Source: Casuarius casuarius
Taxonomy: Eukaryota > Chordata > Aves > Casuariiformes > Casuariidae
NCBI GenBank assembly: GCA_003342895.1
Contig: PTFA01000091.1
Coordinates: 1,375,660 to 1,439,659, forward strand
Direction: 5' to 3'
Length of the DNA stretch: 64,000 nucleotides
Part shown: piece by piece, positions 1-14,295 of the stretch
Numbering within the stretch: the stretch's first letter is position 1
How the letters are laid out: each line of letters opens with the position of its first letter
The notes under the pieces: model-generated
The model's input: only the letters and a program-made list of their open reading frames with translations
Database searches by the model: none
Told to the model about the DNA's origin: nothing
Made by a program: the position numbers and the translations under genes

Positions 1-3000
1 TACTACAAAGCCTGTGTGACAGATGATTAGTATGTTTTACAAACATATAGAGGAAGACTGACTTTAACGAGATTTAAAATATGCTTTTAACGTTAAGCAT
101 ATGTTTTAAACACTTCCTTCCGTTGAGGTTTTTGCAGTTTATCTAGGACAGGGACTGTCACAGTTATATATTCATACAACACTTAGCACAATGGTTCTCC
201 CATCCAGTAATATAAATAATGCATTAGGATCCCACTGGGTGATCTCATGAAAACAATTAGTGCCATCATTGTAGATAGTATTGTCTAAATACTAGCTTAG
301 CATTACTTTTAAGAAATCTGAGTAGCTCTCAAAGTTTTGAACAAAATTATAATGCAAATGTCATCTGTTGTCAGCAACTATTAGGAAAGAATTTTCTCTG
401 GTGGAGTAATGAAGAAGTATAAGGACATCATATTCTAAGCCTAAAGAAGAAACTGCATCCCATTGTGGGCCTATTTTTTCTTTAAAAAACAAAACAAAAA
501 ATTGTTTGCAATCAGTTTATAAAAGACTGTCATGGAATGTTTTTATCCTCTGAAGACTTTCTGACAAGGGAAGGAAAATCACTGTTTAAGCATTTCCGGA
601 CTGTTAAGACTGTTTGGAGGTATTATTATTGATGTGATTTTTATTGGAGCTATTTTCCCAAACAAGTTCTCAGCAGCAGTCCACTAGAGTGCAGTTAATT
701 CATTAGAACAAGAAGACTTCAGGTAAATGCATTATAGATGAATTGTTCATACGTAATAAGGTCAGTTCATACTGGGCAAATGCTCTCTTGGTTATTCGGC
801 ATTGTTACAGGATCTTAGCAACACATGCTTTTGTTTTATCTGAGCTTGAGCTAATTTCTTCGTAACTGTTTACTACCTTTGCTTAAGATCTCTTAACAGA
901 TCCTGTTTAAATCTGCCGATGATGCCATTGCATGATTGCCATGCAATCTCTACTAAATAAAAGTGTGGTTCGAGTATTATGTTCACATAGAGGTTTATAT
1001 TCAAAGACTGACACCATAAGGCTGTGTTGTTGATGCAGGTGAGCTTCTACCTTTACATTCAGTTTTGAGCTTCAAGTTCCACAGGATATTTCTAAAACCA
1101 GAACTGAAATGAAGGTGAAAGAGGAATAGTCCTGATAGAGATTGTGATGTCTCAGCTTCCTGAATGACCATTTTTAGTGGCATTAGCTGGATTTTCAGTA
1201 TCTGTGTATTTGCTTTTCCAAGCTTCCTGGTAAAATATGAAAGGTGTTCAGTACTTGATTTAGTATTAGTCCTAATAATTTTGTACATATTTGTAATGAA
1301 TATATTTGAACCATGACTGCCATGACCTCAACTGGTGTAAAGCTCTCTTGGCTTCAGTGGAGCAGTGCTGATTTAGGCATTCTGACCTGCTAGAATGTAC
1401 GGTACAGGATGCAATTCAGAGGAGAATTGGATCTCCACTGCTAGGAATAGTGCTTTCTGTATTGTAGTGGGGGGAACAGTCGGTTTCATCAGCTGTTTTG
1501 TAAAGGACTTGGAGAAGGTGAAGTGTTACAGCAGTGTTAAAGGTCAGCCTGATGTTTTCCAAATCTCGTCTCCTTTGGGAGAACCACCACAGGAATAGGA
1601 GAGAGGAAATCTGAAAAGATAAACTGTAAATAGCAGAAGCGATTGTGCTTCTTGCACATCTCTTGCTAAATCTGTTGCTGTAGTGTTGAATGGCAAGGAT
1701 CACTCTTAAATTTCATGAGTATCTGGGTTTGGTTCCAAGCAAAGCATTACAGCTACTACCATTAGAAGCCTCTTCTGTCCTTTCTTTCCTTATTATCTGT
1801 ATAATTCAATGGACTGCAGAGTTCTACCTAGTTCTGAGAATACTAGTTTCCTTGGGGAAATGCAAGTGGAGGGGCTCGTTAGGTGGTTTCTTTCCAGACT
1901 TTTTTTGCCAGATAGGACTGTAATCAGTTAGTGTAATCCACTTATACTCTGGATTTTTAAAAACTGTTTCCATAGTGGCATGGGAATGGCCACATGGCAC
2001 CATCAAGCCTAGTAGTACTTTAATTTAATAACCTCTCCAATAGTGGCTAGCACTAGTAATTATGTTGCAAAGTGATTTTGTGCACTTTTTAATTAAGGCC
2101 TTCTAGCAGGAAAAATCCTAATCCATTAGAGGTCGATTTATGCCTTGAAGCAAGGTCAATTTTTCCTTTCCTTTCTAATGCTTGCAATGATAGATTTTTC
2201 TTTTTCTGCATGTAAGTGTTAAGTAGCTTGTTTTTGTTTTTTTATTGTATTTAAAATCTTGATATCAGATTAGTGTTTCTTGGCAAAGAGAACATGGCAT
2301 GGCAAAACATCTCCTAGATATTGGAAATTTTCTTTCTTTCTGGTCTGCTGATCTCCCTTACTCTTGAATAAGGAGAACGTGGAGATGCAAGCGTCTGATC
2401 TACCATTTTCTTGTATATTTTAATCCAGTCTCTTTCATGTGTATGCACATACACACATACACACAAGGTCCTAGTGCCTCCAACAGCCCTTTTTATTGAT
2501 GATCCTAATACAGTCACGAATTTGCCAAAAGAGAGAAATACCGTATGGTATAATTAAAAAATTATAAACCTGTAGTCATCCCTGAACTTGCAAAAATAAG
2601 AAAAGCAACTGATCCCTACAATAGATTAGATCTCTTGTTTTTTATTGCTATAAACCATAGTGTGAAGAAGAAAACAGAATGCCTTTCTCTTGCTGTGTCT
2701 TCCAGCAAGATGTCTTTGGGATTCCTCAGCAGTGCTTTCCTGGCCCTTTGAGATGTCCAGTCATGTTTAATGTGTGGAGCTAGCTGCTAAGCTAACCCTG
2801 GTAATCCAGGCCCTCAGAGACTGCTTCTATGCTAGTGAGGCATGGATTAATTCCCTATCAGATTCTGCTTCCACAAATGCTGCCAAGGTAAAAATCGTGT
2901 GCAATTACCAGAGCTGTATGAAGAGTACAGCATAAAAAAAAACTTTTAAAATTGGAGCCTTGATATAGTGAAGAAAACTCTGGATATGTGTAAACCGAGC

Positions 3001-3664
3001 TTAACTTTACTGGAGCCCAATCATGTATTAAATCACTTTGAGCTGGTGGGCTAATTTCTGACTATAATGTCTGCTGTTTTCTTCATGATATAGCAATAGA
3101 AGTTTGTGATTTTTGTCTTTGGGTTACAAGTTTTCATTTGATAGGGTATTTACACAAGTGTGGCAGATCTGCCTATCGTAAAATGAGACTACAGATGGGA
3201 TTTGCTCAAAGTGGAGATAGATGGAATAGCCTGACCTAGTCACAACTGTCTGTGCTTGGGGAAAATACACTTTCAGTTATGAGAGTCAAAATGAAACTAG
3301 TTTTTCAAGTAGTTTCCACTCACAAGGTTTTGTGCTCTGGGAACTGCAGTCCAGACCTAAACAAAGTGAGCAGAATATTGGAATGCAGTCAGTTTTGCTG
3401 GTCAGATGAGTTAGGAGGACTTGTTGTCCAGCATCCGATTATACTCTGCTAGTTCAAATACTCTATGTGTTTAAGAACTGTAAAATGCTTGGAGATCGTG
3501 ACGTGAGAAGTTCATGCAAAGTGGACAAAATACTGTCAGTGGTCACAATGCACGCAGAAATCAACACTTTGCAGTTGTCTGAATTGAGATTCAGATTTGC
3601 CTGTGAAGATTTGATGTAGATGGGTAGCCCAGGTAAGCCGTGTGTTGTAATAGTTGTTTGATCG

Positions 3665-3772
3665 AGTTCAGGGCCAGCAGAGATGATCATATCATCTAGT
3701 TTGACTTGCAGTGTGGATGCAGGCCCTACAAATTTATGCAGTTAGCTGTGTATTGAGCCCAATAAATTGGAA
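3665..3772 (-). mobile_element. Old CR1 LINE 3'-end relic
   Basis: The plus strand reads as a decayed reverse complement of the CR1 3' region: a GATGATCATATCATCTAGTT block, then GTGGATGCAGGCCCTACAAA and TATTGAGCCCAATAAATTGG. These match my recollection of the amniote CR1 wording (ATCTAGTCTGACCTCCTG, ACAGGCCATAGAATTTCA, TTGAGCCCAATAACTTG) with many substitutions. No coding capacity remains. Confidence 0.6.
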
Positions 3773-5144
3773 AGGTCAGAGCTAGGAATAATGGGCACAG
3801 AAAAAAGTAGAGTGTGAACAAAAAGGAAAAAACATTTTCTAAAGGTTAAGATCCTTTCAATTGGGCTAATTTCAGCTCTAGGAGAGTAATGTGTGTGTAG
3901 AAACCTGAACAGGAATTTATAATTTAAAATGCCTGTTGAAGAGTTAAAGCAGAATTTGTTCAACCTCTGAATACTCTGACTCTCAGTAAGCATCCATTTG
4001 CCTGACAGACTGGAAAATATCCATCTCTGAAGAGTTAATATTGTACATCCTTCAGGGAGTGCAGTTACAGCTGGTGGGGGGCTTTGCTGAAATAGAAAGC
4101 CTCTGGCAACTTCCTGCTCTGCAGGCTGCAATGTTCTGCAGAGCAGAGCATAGTAGCTTGTTTGTAAAGATTCATAAAGACGTTCTTCTGAAAGGGAGCT
4201 GCTATTTTCTGTCTTGCTTTTCCAACTGCTAGTTTATCATTCATATTCACTGCTCCTCACCTAATGATACCGTATTCTCTGAAATTTTGATTTTTTTTTC
4301 TGCTTTAGCTCTCCAAAGTTCAAGTTGCTCTTCTGGAACTTGCACTTAACCTTTAAGAAACAAGCTGAAGTCTCTGTCTGTGACCTTGAAGGACGGGGAC
4401 AGAGAGGGTGAGAAATATCACTGTGTCTTGCTAAAGACGCCTTTAGAAATATCTAACAAGGCATTTCATCTAAAAGAGGAGAAAAGCACACTTAATATAA
4501 GTGGCAGGATCTGTAGAGGGAAAAAAAATATATATCCTGCAACAGTGACTAAAAGCCACATCCAAGACAGGTGATGACAGACACGTGAGCTGGAAAAGTA
4601 GCATCTCTTTTATTATGTGAGACTGTTCCCGAAAGAGGTGCCAAAGAAATGAATATACAAGCAGAGCATGCATGGAGGAGAATGGAACCCAGTTCACATG
4701 GCAAGGTGATTTTTCGTAGTAGATGTAAAGGTTATCCTCAGCTTCCTGGTGGTAAGGCCAGGTGGAAATGCCATTTTCCTTCCTGTCCTTTTTTTCCTGC
4801 CTGTCATTCAGTGCCGTGGCACAAATGTGAAACTTATGCATCCTCTTCTGAAACATCTGCATCACTGCTGGAGGGAGAATACTGAATGTGATGCAGACCA
4901 CTGGTCTGCTTGAATGTAGGAAAGTAATATGGTGTTTGTGAAACTTTTGATTCTTCTCTAGTTACTACTCTGCAGCTAAGTAGTAACTGCTTTAGTACAT
5001 GGGGGTGGGAGAGAGAACAGGCCATGAATCATCAATCTTGAGCATTGCTGATCTGTAATAACTTTAAAATAGACCTTATCTGTTCTGAATTGGAGCAGCT
5101 GATGGTTGTTTTTGGCTCTTTAAATGTTCTTGTTTAGGAAACAG

Positions 5145-5215
5145 GAGGTACAGTCCTCATTTTACAGATGTGGAATGACTTGCAACATCAGAGATTAAGT
5201 GGCATTTGCAGTGTC
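5145..5215 (-). mobile_element. MIR-like CORE-SINE relic
   Basis: CCTCATTTTACAGATGTGGA and the following TTGCAAC..AGATTAAGTGGCA resemble the reverse complement of the MIR core, with internal rearrangement. Weak match. Confidence 0.4.
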
Positions 5216-5526
5216 AGAGGGAAAATCTGTGGTAGTGCAGGATGCTTTCATTAGTGAAGTAGTTGAGCCCTACTTGTTAGGGTCATGCTGTTCACCCTTC
5301 TGTGAAAGCTCAGAGCTCTCCAGTGGCTGCAGGCCTTAAGAGTTTGATCGTCCTGTGACAACTACAGTTCTCTTACCGAAACCTTTCTCTCTCTGCCTGT
5401 CACATTGCCATCCCGCTCAGCTCAGGATGGAGCCAATGGAATCATCTTTGTTCAGTCAGTCAGTTTGGCACAAATCTGTTGATGCTCCCGTGTGGTATCT
5501 TCTGTCAGGAGGCTACAGGGTGGGTG

Positions 5527-5575
5527 GAATCATAGGTTAATTTAGATGGGTAGGAACCTCTGGAGCCTCAGATGT
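5527..5575 (-). mobile_element. CR1 LINE 3'-terminal fragment
   Basis: AATCATAGGTTAATTTAGAT followed by GGGTAGGAACCTCTGGAGCC resembles the reverse complement of the CR1 3' end (AATCATAGAATGGTTTGGGT, then GGAAGGGACCTCTGGAG). Short and diverged. Confidence 0.5.
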
Positions 5576-5618
5576 GGCTAAGCAAAAATCCATCGTGTAC
5601 CTTCTAACAGTGACTGCA

Positions 5619-5662
5619 CTATATATATATATACACACACACACATATTATATATATATTTT
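5619..5662. repeat. Compound AT/AC microsatellite
   Basis: Alternating TA units, then CA units (5633-5646), then TA units again and a T run. Likely length-variable. Confidence 0.85.
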
Positions 5663-6144
5663 TTTGCATTACCTACTCTGTATTTCAGTTTCAACACAAG
5701 AGTTACCTGCTTCTGTGTCATAAATGCACTGTGCCTCTTCATAGGTCTATAATTGAGTTTGGAAGGTTACCATAGCTACCACTGCAATTAATTAAAGTAC
5801 TTGGGCATGGTAAGTTTATAGATGCAGAAAATATTTTCATGTATAAATAGTGCAGTCTGTTTATACTCAAAGAATTTGCCCCTTCCCTCTTTTTCTCTTC
5901 CAATCTCTGATGAGAAATTGGGTCGTTTTCTTTTTTCTTTTGGGGAATGCTAGATGAGAAGCAGAGCATCGTACTTGCCATGGGAATAAACATTTACAGG
6001 GCTGTGAAGACAGCAAACTGGGCCACACTGTTCACGCATACCTTTTGTTATCTTGTAGTCATGCGAGATGGACATTCTGCTGATGCTTCTTTCTTATCAG
6101 GTCTGCAGTTCTACTCTAACAAAATAAGTCACTAGATGGTCTCT

Positions 6145-6260
6145 TGTCAGCCTGTTCCTAGCTCTGCCACAGGCTAAATGTGTGATCTTGGACAAGTCAC
6201 TTGTAATCATCCTGTGATCTGTAGTCTCTTTTCAGTCATAGTCCAGTGTCTCTGAAGCCA
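6145..6260 (+). mobile_element. MIR-like CORE-SINE relic, well preserved
   Basis: TTCCTAGCTCTGCCACAGGC and GTGTGATCTTGGACAAGTCA match the central MIR wording (CTCTGCCACT.., TGTGACCTTGGGCAAGTCAC). Best MIR-like copy in the window. Confidence 0.65.
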
Positions 6261-9200
6261 TTAAAGGTAGCTATACTTCCCATTAGTGTGGAATGAATGA
6301 CAATGGGCCTTGAGTCCACCAGTAAACAGATTGATTTCCTCTAAAGAGAAGAAGCTGGTTTTATTTGTTCTGAATCTTTTATGGACAATTGGCAACCACT
6401 GCAATCTCCATTCTCTAAGATTCTAGAAAAAAAAAAAAAAGAGGAAATTCTGCCTGATAGTCAGTTGTCTCTTCCAATCTCCATTTTTTGGAGGGAGGGG
6501 AACATTTTCTCCTGTTTCTTTTTCTACTGGAAGTGAATACTTCTTGTCAGCTGTCAGCATCAGACAGAATGCAATTTAGATGCAATGCGGAAAGTAAGTA
6601 CAGCAGGAAGTGTGAACAAGGTGGAGCTGATGCTTCCAGGCAGAGTGACCAGTCAGGCATGGGGAACTGCAGGTTTCATGTATGATAAGGAAACAAAATT
6701 GAAAGGCCAGGAAATATAAAGTTTCTTTCTGGAGCTTGTCAAATTGCTTTTCCTTGTACAAATTTTTTTTCTATATTTTTGTTCCCAAGTCTATCAACAG
6801 GAGTTGATGTTTGGCATGCTCCGTTGTTAATAATTCCCCCACCCCACTCCGTCAAAGATTGCCTGTCAGCATGGATTTGTACAGAGGCACCCCTTTTAAT
6901 CAAGGATCAATTTCTTTACTGCCCAACAACTTACACAGTTGTTGACAGCTGTGCAGTTATAGATGCAGGTCACTGTCTTATCAAAAGGGGCTTGAATCTT
7001 TTTATTTTCACTCTGTATTGCTATCAAAGGTGAAAAAGGTATCAAGCATCAGAAGATTAGTCCCCAATACTATGTTTTTTTGCACATCTGAAATCCGAAG
7101 ACAGTAGCACTGATAATGGAAGTAACATAAACACATGACCTTGTCTGGGCAGATACCATGCTTTTAGATATTTATTACGTACTCCATTTTACAAAGGGAG
7201 AAGGTTATATACTGCAAGACATTCATTTCCCCCCGTAGCTTGCACTTTGAAAGAGATGAAAATGAAACCTGTGACCCTTAGCAGTATCTTTCTCAAACCA
7301 CTAAAATCAAGCTTTGTTTATTTCTCTTTCAATAAAAATATAGTTCCTCCTATTTTTACTCTAAAAGGCAATGATTGCCTCTGTTGGACTGAGAAGAAAC
7401 TTTCCTGTTCATGCTGTATGTGGTCTGATTTGTGTATTCCTTGGCACCAGTGGCTGAGAGATTTTTGAGAAGTTGCTTATACCCTCTCTCTTTGAAGTAC
7501 TTGGAACCAGTCAACATGAGAGACAAGATGGATAGTGGATAAGATATAGGAAGGAACAGAGCCATTTTTTTGGTTACTAAGATGAATCTGTATTATCTGA
7601 CTAAGAACTCTATAGGTGACAGATGGTATAACTGAGAGCCCCATGGAACATTTTAATACAGTATTTTAATCAAATCTGCCTGGTCAGTAGAAGGGCCTTT
7701 GTCAACTGTTTGCAAAATCGAAGGAACAAAGGCAAAAGTGCTGTCAAAAGGTTGAGCTTTGTGCACTCAGTATTGAAATTATGTTCAGACAGCATCAGCT
7801 TCCATTTTTCTCTCTCTGCTTCTGCATGTTTGTTCATCAGAGTCATTACTGAAGTACAGAGTATAAATAAACTTAGTGAAGTATTTCCAGAATCTAATAC
7901 AACAAATTGTTCAGTATCACATAAACAGATGCACATCTGTAAACTGAAAGCTTCCTCAACAAGAATGAGAGGCGGTGGTGGCTACACATGGAGATGGAAG
8001 GGTGTTAGGAATCCCAAGCTAAAGTAGCAATCACCGGGTAATCAGGTCACCCCCACCTAACTGGCAGATAGAAATTGTTAAGGGTGTGCAGTCTCAAAGC
8101 CAGGTTCTATGGCAACAGTTAAATAAAAATTACGTTTAACTGCAGTCGTAGCCAGTAATGAGCCATCAGCATTCAGTACTGCTTCATGAAGTAGAAACAC
8201 GCATGAACATACAACCCGGAAACTGTCTGTTTCCCTCACTTTTCTGCTTAGGCATCTATCTTTGTATTGCAAAATACTGTATGCAGAACCTGTAAGACAT
8301 AGTGGTAGAGTGATAGATCTTCTTTATACATGGGGGCGTTTTGTGGTTTTATGATGTAGTAAAACCTTTTCTAGGCATGACAAGCACAGACTGACAGGGA
8401 CAGTTTTATCTATATTGCATTAAAGTGTAAGTGCCACAATGGACAAGCATAATGGAAGAAAAAATAATCTCCAAGAAAACTGAAAATCTCCAGAAGCAAG
8501 AGGAAAATAAAAGATAGATGTTACTTAATGGTAGAGGAAGTAGATTCAGACTTGATCAAACATCTAACGGGGGGAGGTTTTTTTAAAGTGTTTGTGTTCC
8601 TTCAGATTGCCCCTTCTCTTACATTGGAGACTGCTGCCATATATTTGATGTGTTTTCAGTGTTATCTTCTGCATGCATGTGTCTGTGTGTTTTCATATAT
8701 TGGGAAAGCAGAGATTTCACTTTCTAGGCATTATTCCATTTCTCCCTATTATTTTGTCATTTTATTTATCATGATGCAGTCAAATGCACTGGGGATTTCT
8801 AAATGGTGTGTAAAATGAACATCTGTCTATTGGCAGGATTGGCACATCTGGACTCATTAATTTTTCATCATTTCCCAGTCTTGGAGGTCAGATGTTCACA
8901 ATGTGGTAATGTACAAGAGTTTTCACTGGTGGGTTTAGTGTCTCTGAAGCAGATAATTCTAATTAAAAAGGTATTTAAAAAAAAGCTGTATAGGAACTTG
9001 CTAAAAAGTTGCAACACTTATCCAACCTGTTACTCAGGTTGCATATTTCATCTGCTTTCCATTCAAGTGCAGGAATCACCTCCTTATTAGCATTAAGAAG
9101 ACTAATTTGGAACTAGAATAGCAAGGTATAAGTTGACTGTGTTAAATATGTGAAGTCAGCAGCCTATAAGGTTAACTCTTTCTCTCCCTTTTTGTGAAGT

Positions 9201-10828
9201 GTGCTAAACAGTAATTACCTATATTTTTATTTTCCTTTTTATTTGCTTTGTCTCCTAGCTTTCACAGCAGAATGGCAGTAAGGGGTTCTAGTGGCTGGTT
9301 AGCCAGCTCATTCTTCTCAGAGTTTCATTTTTTGCTTTACTTTTCAGATGGCCATGTTTCATGCTACATGGCTTGCATAGAGACAGCTAATCAGTAGGCA
9401 ATGAAAGTCAGCATGCGCTTTTAAAAATTTCTTTTAAATAATGGTGTGAGGGGGAAAAAGATATATCCAGAGTAGTGCCCTTGTATTCTTGATGGAGTAA
9501 CAAGTCCTGCAAGAGTGACTATGCCATGTTATCAACTGCCTACTGTATTAAATGTCTATAAATGGATATTGATTATTCTTCTACATGGATAGGTATGAAT
9601 GCCTCATGCAGAAATAGGATGGCATTTACATTTATGGGAGGGAGAGACTTGGATGTGGTTCCAGGTCTTTCACTTTCCAGGAAGACAAAGGAGGATTAAC
9701 AGATTCCTTAGACTTCAGCAAATGAAATGAGATTAGTTTTAATTTTTCTCCCCGTACAAAATAAGTAAGGGCCATCTTTGCAGGATCTTGACTTGTTTCC
9801 CTGACACTACACATCCTTAATATGCATAAAGGAGAGAACACAGTATGATCTGTGAAGACACTGTCCGCAATGTGGATTTGGTGGTCACAGTAACAGAATG
9901 GCTGCTTGCATTGTGTTTTCTTTGCTAAAATGCACCCTTTTCTTAGTTGTCTGTGGTATCTTAGACTTATTTCTGAAGTATCTCATTCTTAATTAAGTTT
10001 CTTAGATAAAAAAAAGGCTTTTGATGCTCTTTAAAAACAAAGCACCCAGAAATAACTTCACAATAACAAATTCTCTTATGTGTGCTCCAGAGAGGATGTA
10101 AAATCATTGGAGAAACAGATTTCCATTCTGGCCTAGCAAAGTATTTATTATTATAAATTAGGGCAGTGGCAGGGGGAGATTTGGCAGTCAGAAGAAAATT
10201 TTGACTGTGTTCTTTCAAGGATCCTGCAAGATTTCTATCTCATCTCCCTATATATTCATGAGGTTGGGTGCAGAAACTCTAATGGCAAAGCACTTAGTTT
10301 TAGAGCATTGTGCTGAAGTCCAGTAGAATCTGGCTCTACGTTTTTTGCTAGAGTTTGAATTACAGTACTACCCCTTCCTCTTTTCGTCCGCATTCCTCAC
10401 CAGATGTTTCATTAGAGCAAAGGTGGATCTATTCTCCAGACAAATGTAGATCAGGTTTTATAATGTGTCTGTCCATGTGGAGTAGCTCCTGTACCCAGCA
10501 CCTCAAGCAAGTGCCCTGATACCATAAATACAGGGACTTTGTGGAATTACGCTTGTGCAGTAAACAGATGATCAATAAACTTGCAGTTATGCATCTGACT
10601 TCTCGGTTTCGGTCCTTTGATTTAAGGAGCCTTCCAGTATCACAAGAATTAGCACTCATCACAGCAGTCTTTGTCATTACCTGCCACGGCCATGGTTCTG
10701 TATTATGGAATTGTTAAAGGGTGGATTGGTCTCTCCTGGTGCACATATGCAAAGAAAATGCCCTACAAAGGTCGCACACCATCAGAGTGCTTCACTAAAA
10801 TGTATGTTGAATTTCAATGGTGTACCTT

Positions 10829-10832
<4 letters not shown>

Positions 10833-10872
<40 letters not shown>
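10833..10872 (+). repeat. Poly(A) tract of 40
   Basis: Forty uninterrupted A residues in intergenic DNA. The preceding 200 bases show no recognisable gene, AATAAA signal or clear target-site duplication, so a processed pseudogene is possible but unsupported. Confidence 0.9.
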
Positions 10873-10876
<4 letters not shown>

Positions 10877-13800
10877 GAAAGAGGGGGAAAAAAGTTTGTG
10901 TTAATCTTCCTGGCATTTGCTGCTTGTTCAGAAGCATCACCTCAGGCTGGCCTGAATGTCTGGAGTCTGAATAGGAAGATAGACTCTGGAAAGCTGAATG
11001 TGCTCCTAGGTTGTTTGTTTCAGCTAGAAGAAAGTAAGAGGGCAGGGAAGGAAAATATATAGAAGGGAACCTTGCGACTCTCTCTGCAGGACAATTGGGC
11101 AACATTTTTTTACCTGAATTCAATGGCAGGGGGACAAGATCTTTAAAATACAGAGGAAATCCTTTGCGTGTTTGCTTTCAGGTGCAGTCTGCTTTCGTTG
11201 TGTGTTTGAACAACAATTAGGGGATTTTGTTCCATGTCTGAAGCTCTTAAATGCAAATCAATGAGGAATGTGGTTAGGGTGCAACACTGGGCCTCAGAAA
11301 ATTTTGAGGATTCTCCTATAAATGCAGCTGTATGTTATTGGTCATGTTAGCTTACTGTACCTTGTTTATCTTTCTGGGTATAGATGATGGACTTTATAAA
11401 CCTGTCCAAGGTTTTGTGGGCATGAATTCAGTACCCCTGTTTTCTGAGGGATGGGTATTAGAATAAAGCTGCGGTCTAGCATTAGAGCATACACAGAGAA
11501 AATAAAACATTTATCCAAATGTTAGTTTTAGAAGTGCCCATTCAGTACTTAAGGCAACAATTCACAGTTTTAAAATATCAGAATTTTTAGTGAGGAAACA
11601 GTAAGAGAAAAACAATTTAAAGGTTTCCAAAACTTAATCCTTCCTATCAAACTACCTCAGGCTTGCCCATCCTCCCCACAGCCTGTCGACACTGAGATAA
11701 AGCGAGCTGCATTTGTCTTGAAAAGAAGGAAACCTGGCTTTATTTTGAAAGGAGACGTTTTTGAGCTACATATTGAAACAGTACTCCTTTCTTGATTAGA
11801 TCTAAGATGGAGGAAGTAAAACAAGGGCCTTTGGATATGATAATAGGAAACAGAACATTTTTAGTTTCACTTGGTGATAACAAGCCTGCTGTTTTATCTG
11901 ATGACTGTTTGATGACCTATTGCAAACTGGAATGATGCTGTGGCCACCTAATTTTGCAGCATAATTGTAGCGTTAGGCTGCAGGTGGCAAGCGAGAGACT
12001 AAACTCCCCACGCAACTAACAGAGATCAACCTAGGACAGGAACAGTATGTGAAGCTGGATGAGTTTGTAATATTTACTAGTTGTATCCACAAAGTCTGGT
12101 TCAGCAAGGCAAAGAATTCTGGGCTAATAGCCAGTGTGTTTTATAAAAACCAAGCTGTTATCTCAGATCTATAATGTTAGTATCCCTTCTATATCAGTGC
12201 AGAATCTCATCTTTCAAATAAGGAAACTCTTTTTCTTTCTAAGAGCAACATGTGTGCATGTTTGTCTGTCTTATCTCTCCTAGTTGTGTGTTTAAAGATG
12301 CTCAGAAAACTGCACAACACACAAGTTGTTCCAGGCTGTGTGAGTACTCTGAGCCTCTAGAAATCCATTCTCACAGTCCCAATGTAGGATTGCCTTTTAG
12401 TTGGCTTAATAAACTTGGAGTAAATGTTTTCTTTTCTCAATTTGAGGCCAAAAGGGTTGATCTAGGAATGATTGGGGGCAGGCTTTGGTTTTATAAGCAC
12501 TTCAGACCCAAATGAGGAATGCCTGATTTGGCATCTAAAGCCAGGCCTTGTTTAGTTTCATACATTGGGTGTAGGTGAAATAATGCATTATTTTAGCTAT
12601 GTCTAATCAAAATGCAAACCAATATTTCTAACTCCCTCTGTCACACACAGGTGCTTTGGATAATAGCAGTGCATGGTTATCTGCAAGTCTGTTGTCTGGC
12701 CAACCCCATTCTGAACCCTGAGCAAAAATGCTTTGCCATTTAGAGACAGTGTGTTTGGTTTAAGAGTTTTACTATATTGTGTTAGGAGCAGAGACGGTTG
12801 AAACAGAAATTTGGTCCCCTACAGCTGTTAATATAGCACTTGGCATTTAATGACAAGCTTGGTCCTGTGTCAGAGAAATGAATTATTACATCTTCTTGGC
12901 AACTTCTCACTAGACTCTTCTCCATTTCCTCTTTATCCCAACCTTTCTATCAGATGTCAGCCTAATGCAGGAATAACAATCCCTGCTGGTGAGACTCAAG
13001 GTGATAAATGTCTCTAAGAGCAGAAATGGTGCTTTCCTCTAATTGTGCATAAAGAGGAGCATTGTTTCTTGGGCTAGGTTCCAGGTATTTTCTTTTTTCT
13101 GTGGCGTTTGGAGTAGTTGAAGAAAACAGCTCCTGCTTGCTGACCCGCACTTCAGACCAACATGTGGTTGCTAGTCTTAAAGTAATGGGAATTCTTAGTA
13201 GTAGCTGTAAGGAGCAGAATTGAGGAAATGAGAGAGCAAGTGTGCAGGCATTAAGCTTTTGATCACTGTAAAGGCATGGAAGCAACAGCCACTTGGAAGA
13301 ATGAGGAGGCAGTGCATTGCTGTCTGTGTTCAGGTTGCAGTTCATGAACAGCAGGAGGGAAGTTTGCTTATCACAAATGTTCAGTTCACACCAGACTCTC
13401 AGATTTCCCAGCAGAAATAATATGAGGCGAACTGAGCCAGCGTTTCCGCAGTGTAGCGACGTGATGAGCCTAAATGGCAAAACACTTGCACTGTTGAATA
13501 CTTAAATGGATTTCAGCTACTTGTTACTTTGGGAAAAGGAAAAAAAAAATCCCTCAACATGTTTTATGTTGTTTTTCTCATGACTCTGAAACAAGCTAAT
13601 CAGTGGGTGGGTGACACACAGGAAATCTGAGCAGAAAGAGGATTTGGTCAAGGGCTCTTTGTAGGATTATTTTGCCTATTAGTCACTAGCTAAAATCTAG
13701 TCCAATTGCTTATGTATAACCTGCTTTGTCACAGATGATTGGTGGCTTGTAGTAAATTAGTTTGTGGGAAGCAGGTCTCAGTACAGTTTTCTTGGATCAT

Positions 13801-14294
13801 ATCTGTCCCGTTCATTGGTAGTCCCCACAACAAAGCTAGGAACAGAATGAGCTTCAGAGCTTGAAATGACTTCTTGTTCGTCAGTCCACTGAACCTTAAC
13901 TGAGGAAATCTTACACTGTCATTGCTTAGGCTGGTTCTTCTCTGTGTAGATAGGACCGTAGTCCTAACTGTCTGTCATGAATCTCGTTTAAAACTGGCTT
14001 GCAGAATCACAGCCTTATTAGCAGAACTGTCAGAAGCATAAATGTGCAGCTCCTACAGCACATCTAAAAGTCTTTTGTTTACAAGAAATGTAATGTAACA
14101 GGCGTATCAGGCCAGTCACAAGTGCCTTTTGCGTACATGTGTGAAGGTATAGAGCTGATTACTGACTTACAGTACTAAGGTCACTAACTCCAGTTTGAAC
14201 AATGAGGCATTTAAGCCTCTTGGGCAGGAGGAAAGAGTGAGATCACTTAGATGAGCTAGAATCCACCCCAGTGGAAAAAAAGTGAACATATACA

Positions 14295-14295
14295 N
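14295..14295. other. Ambiguous base (N)
   Basis: Single N in ordinary sequence. A second N is at 63923. Confidence 0.95.

Larger units (their letters stand above)
1..10832. other. Intergenic desert, part 1
   Basis: No supported gene. Contents recognised: two CR1 relics (3.7 and 5.5 kb), MIR-like pieces (5.1 and 6.2 kb) and the AT/AC microsatellite at 5.6 kb. The open frames here are under 145 codons, overlap on opposite strands and show no domain, so I treat them as chance. The remainder is unique A/T-rich DNA. Confidence 0.7.

Noticed and set aside
4470..4901. 143-codon open frame on the minus strand
   Set aside because: No domain; opposing open frames cover the same bases.
7165..7235. Possible MIR-like piece (CTCCATTTTACAAAGGGAGA)
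   Set aside because: Only one short block matches; the next expected blocks are missing.
8528..8818. 96-codon frame with hydrophobic stretches, possible small membrane protein
   Set aside because: Hydrophobicity comes from T-rich DNA; no homologue recognised and no promoter or splice context.
12962..13480. 172-codon open frame on the minus strand, the longest in the window
   Set aside because: No recognisable domain, no splice-linked partners, and low-complexity Leu/Ser-rich stretches typical of chance frames.
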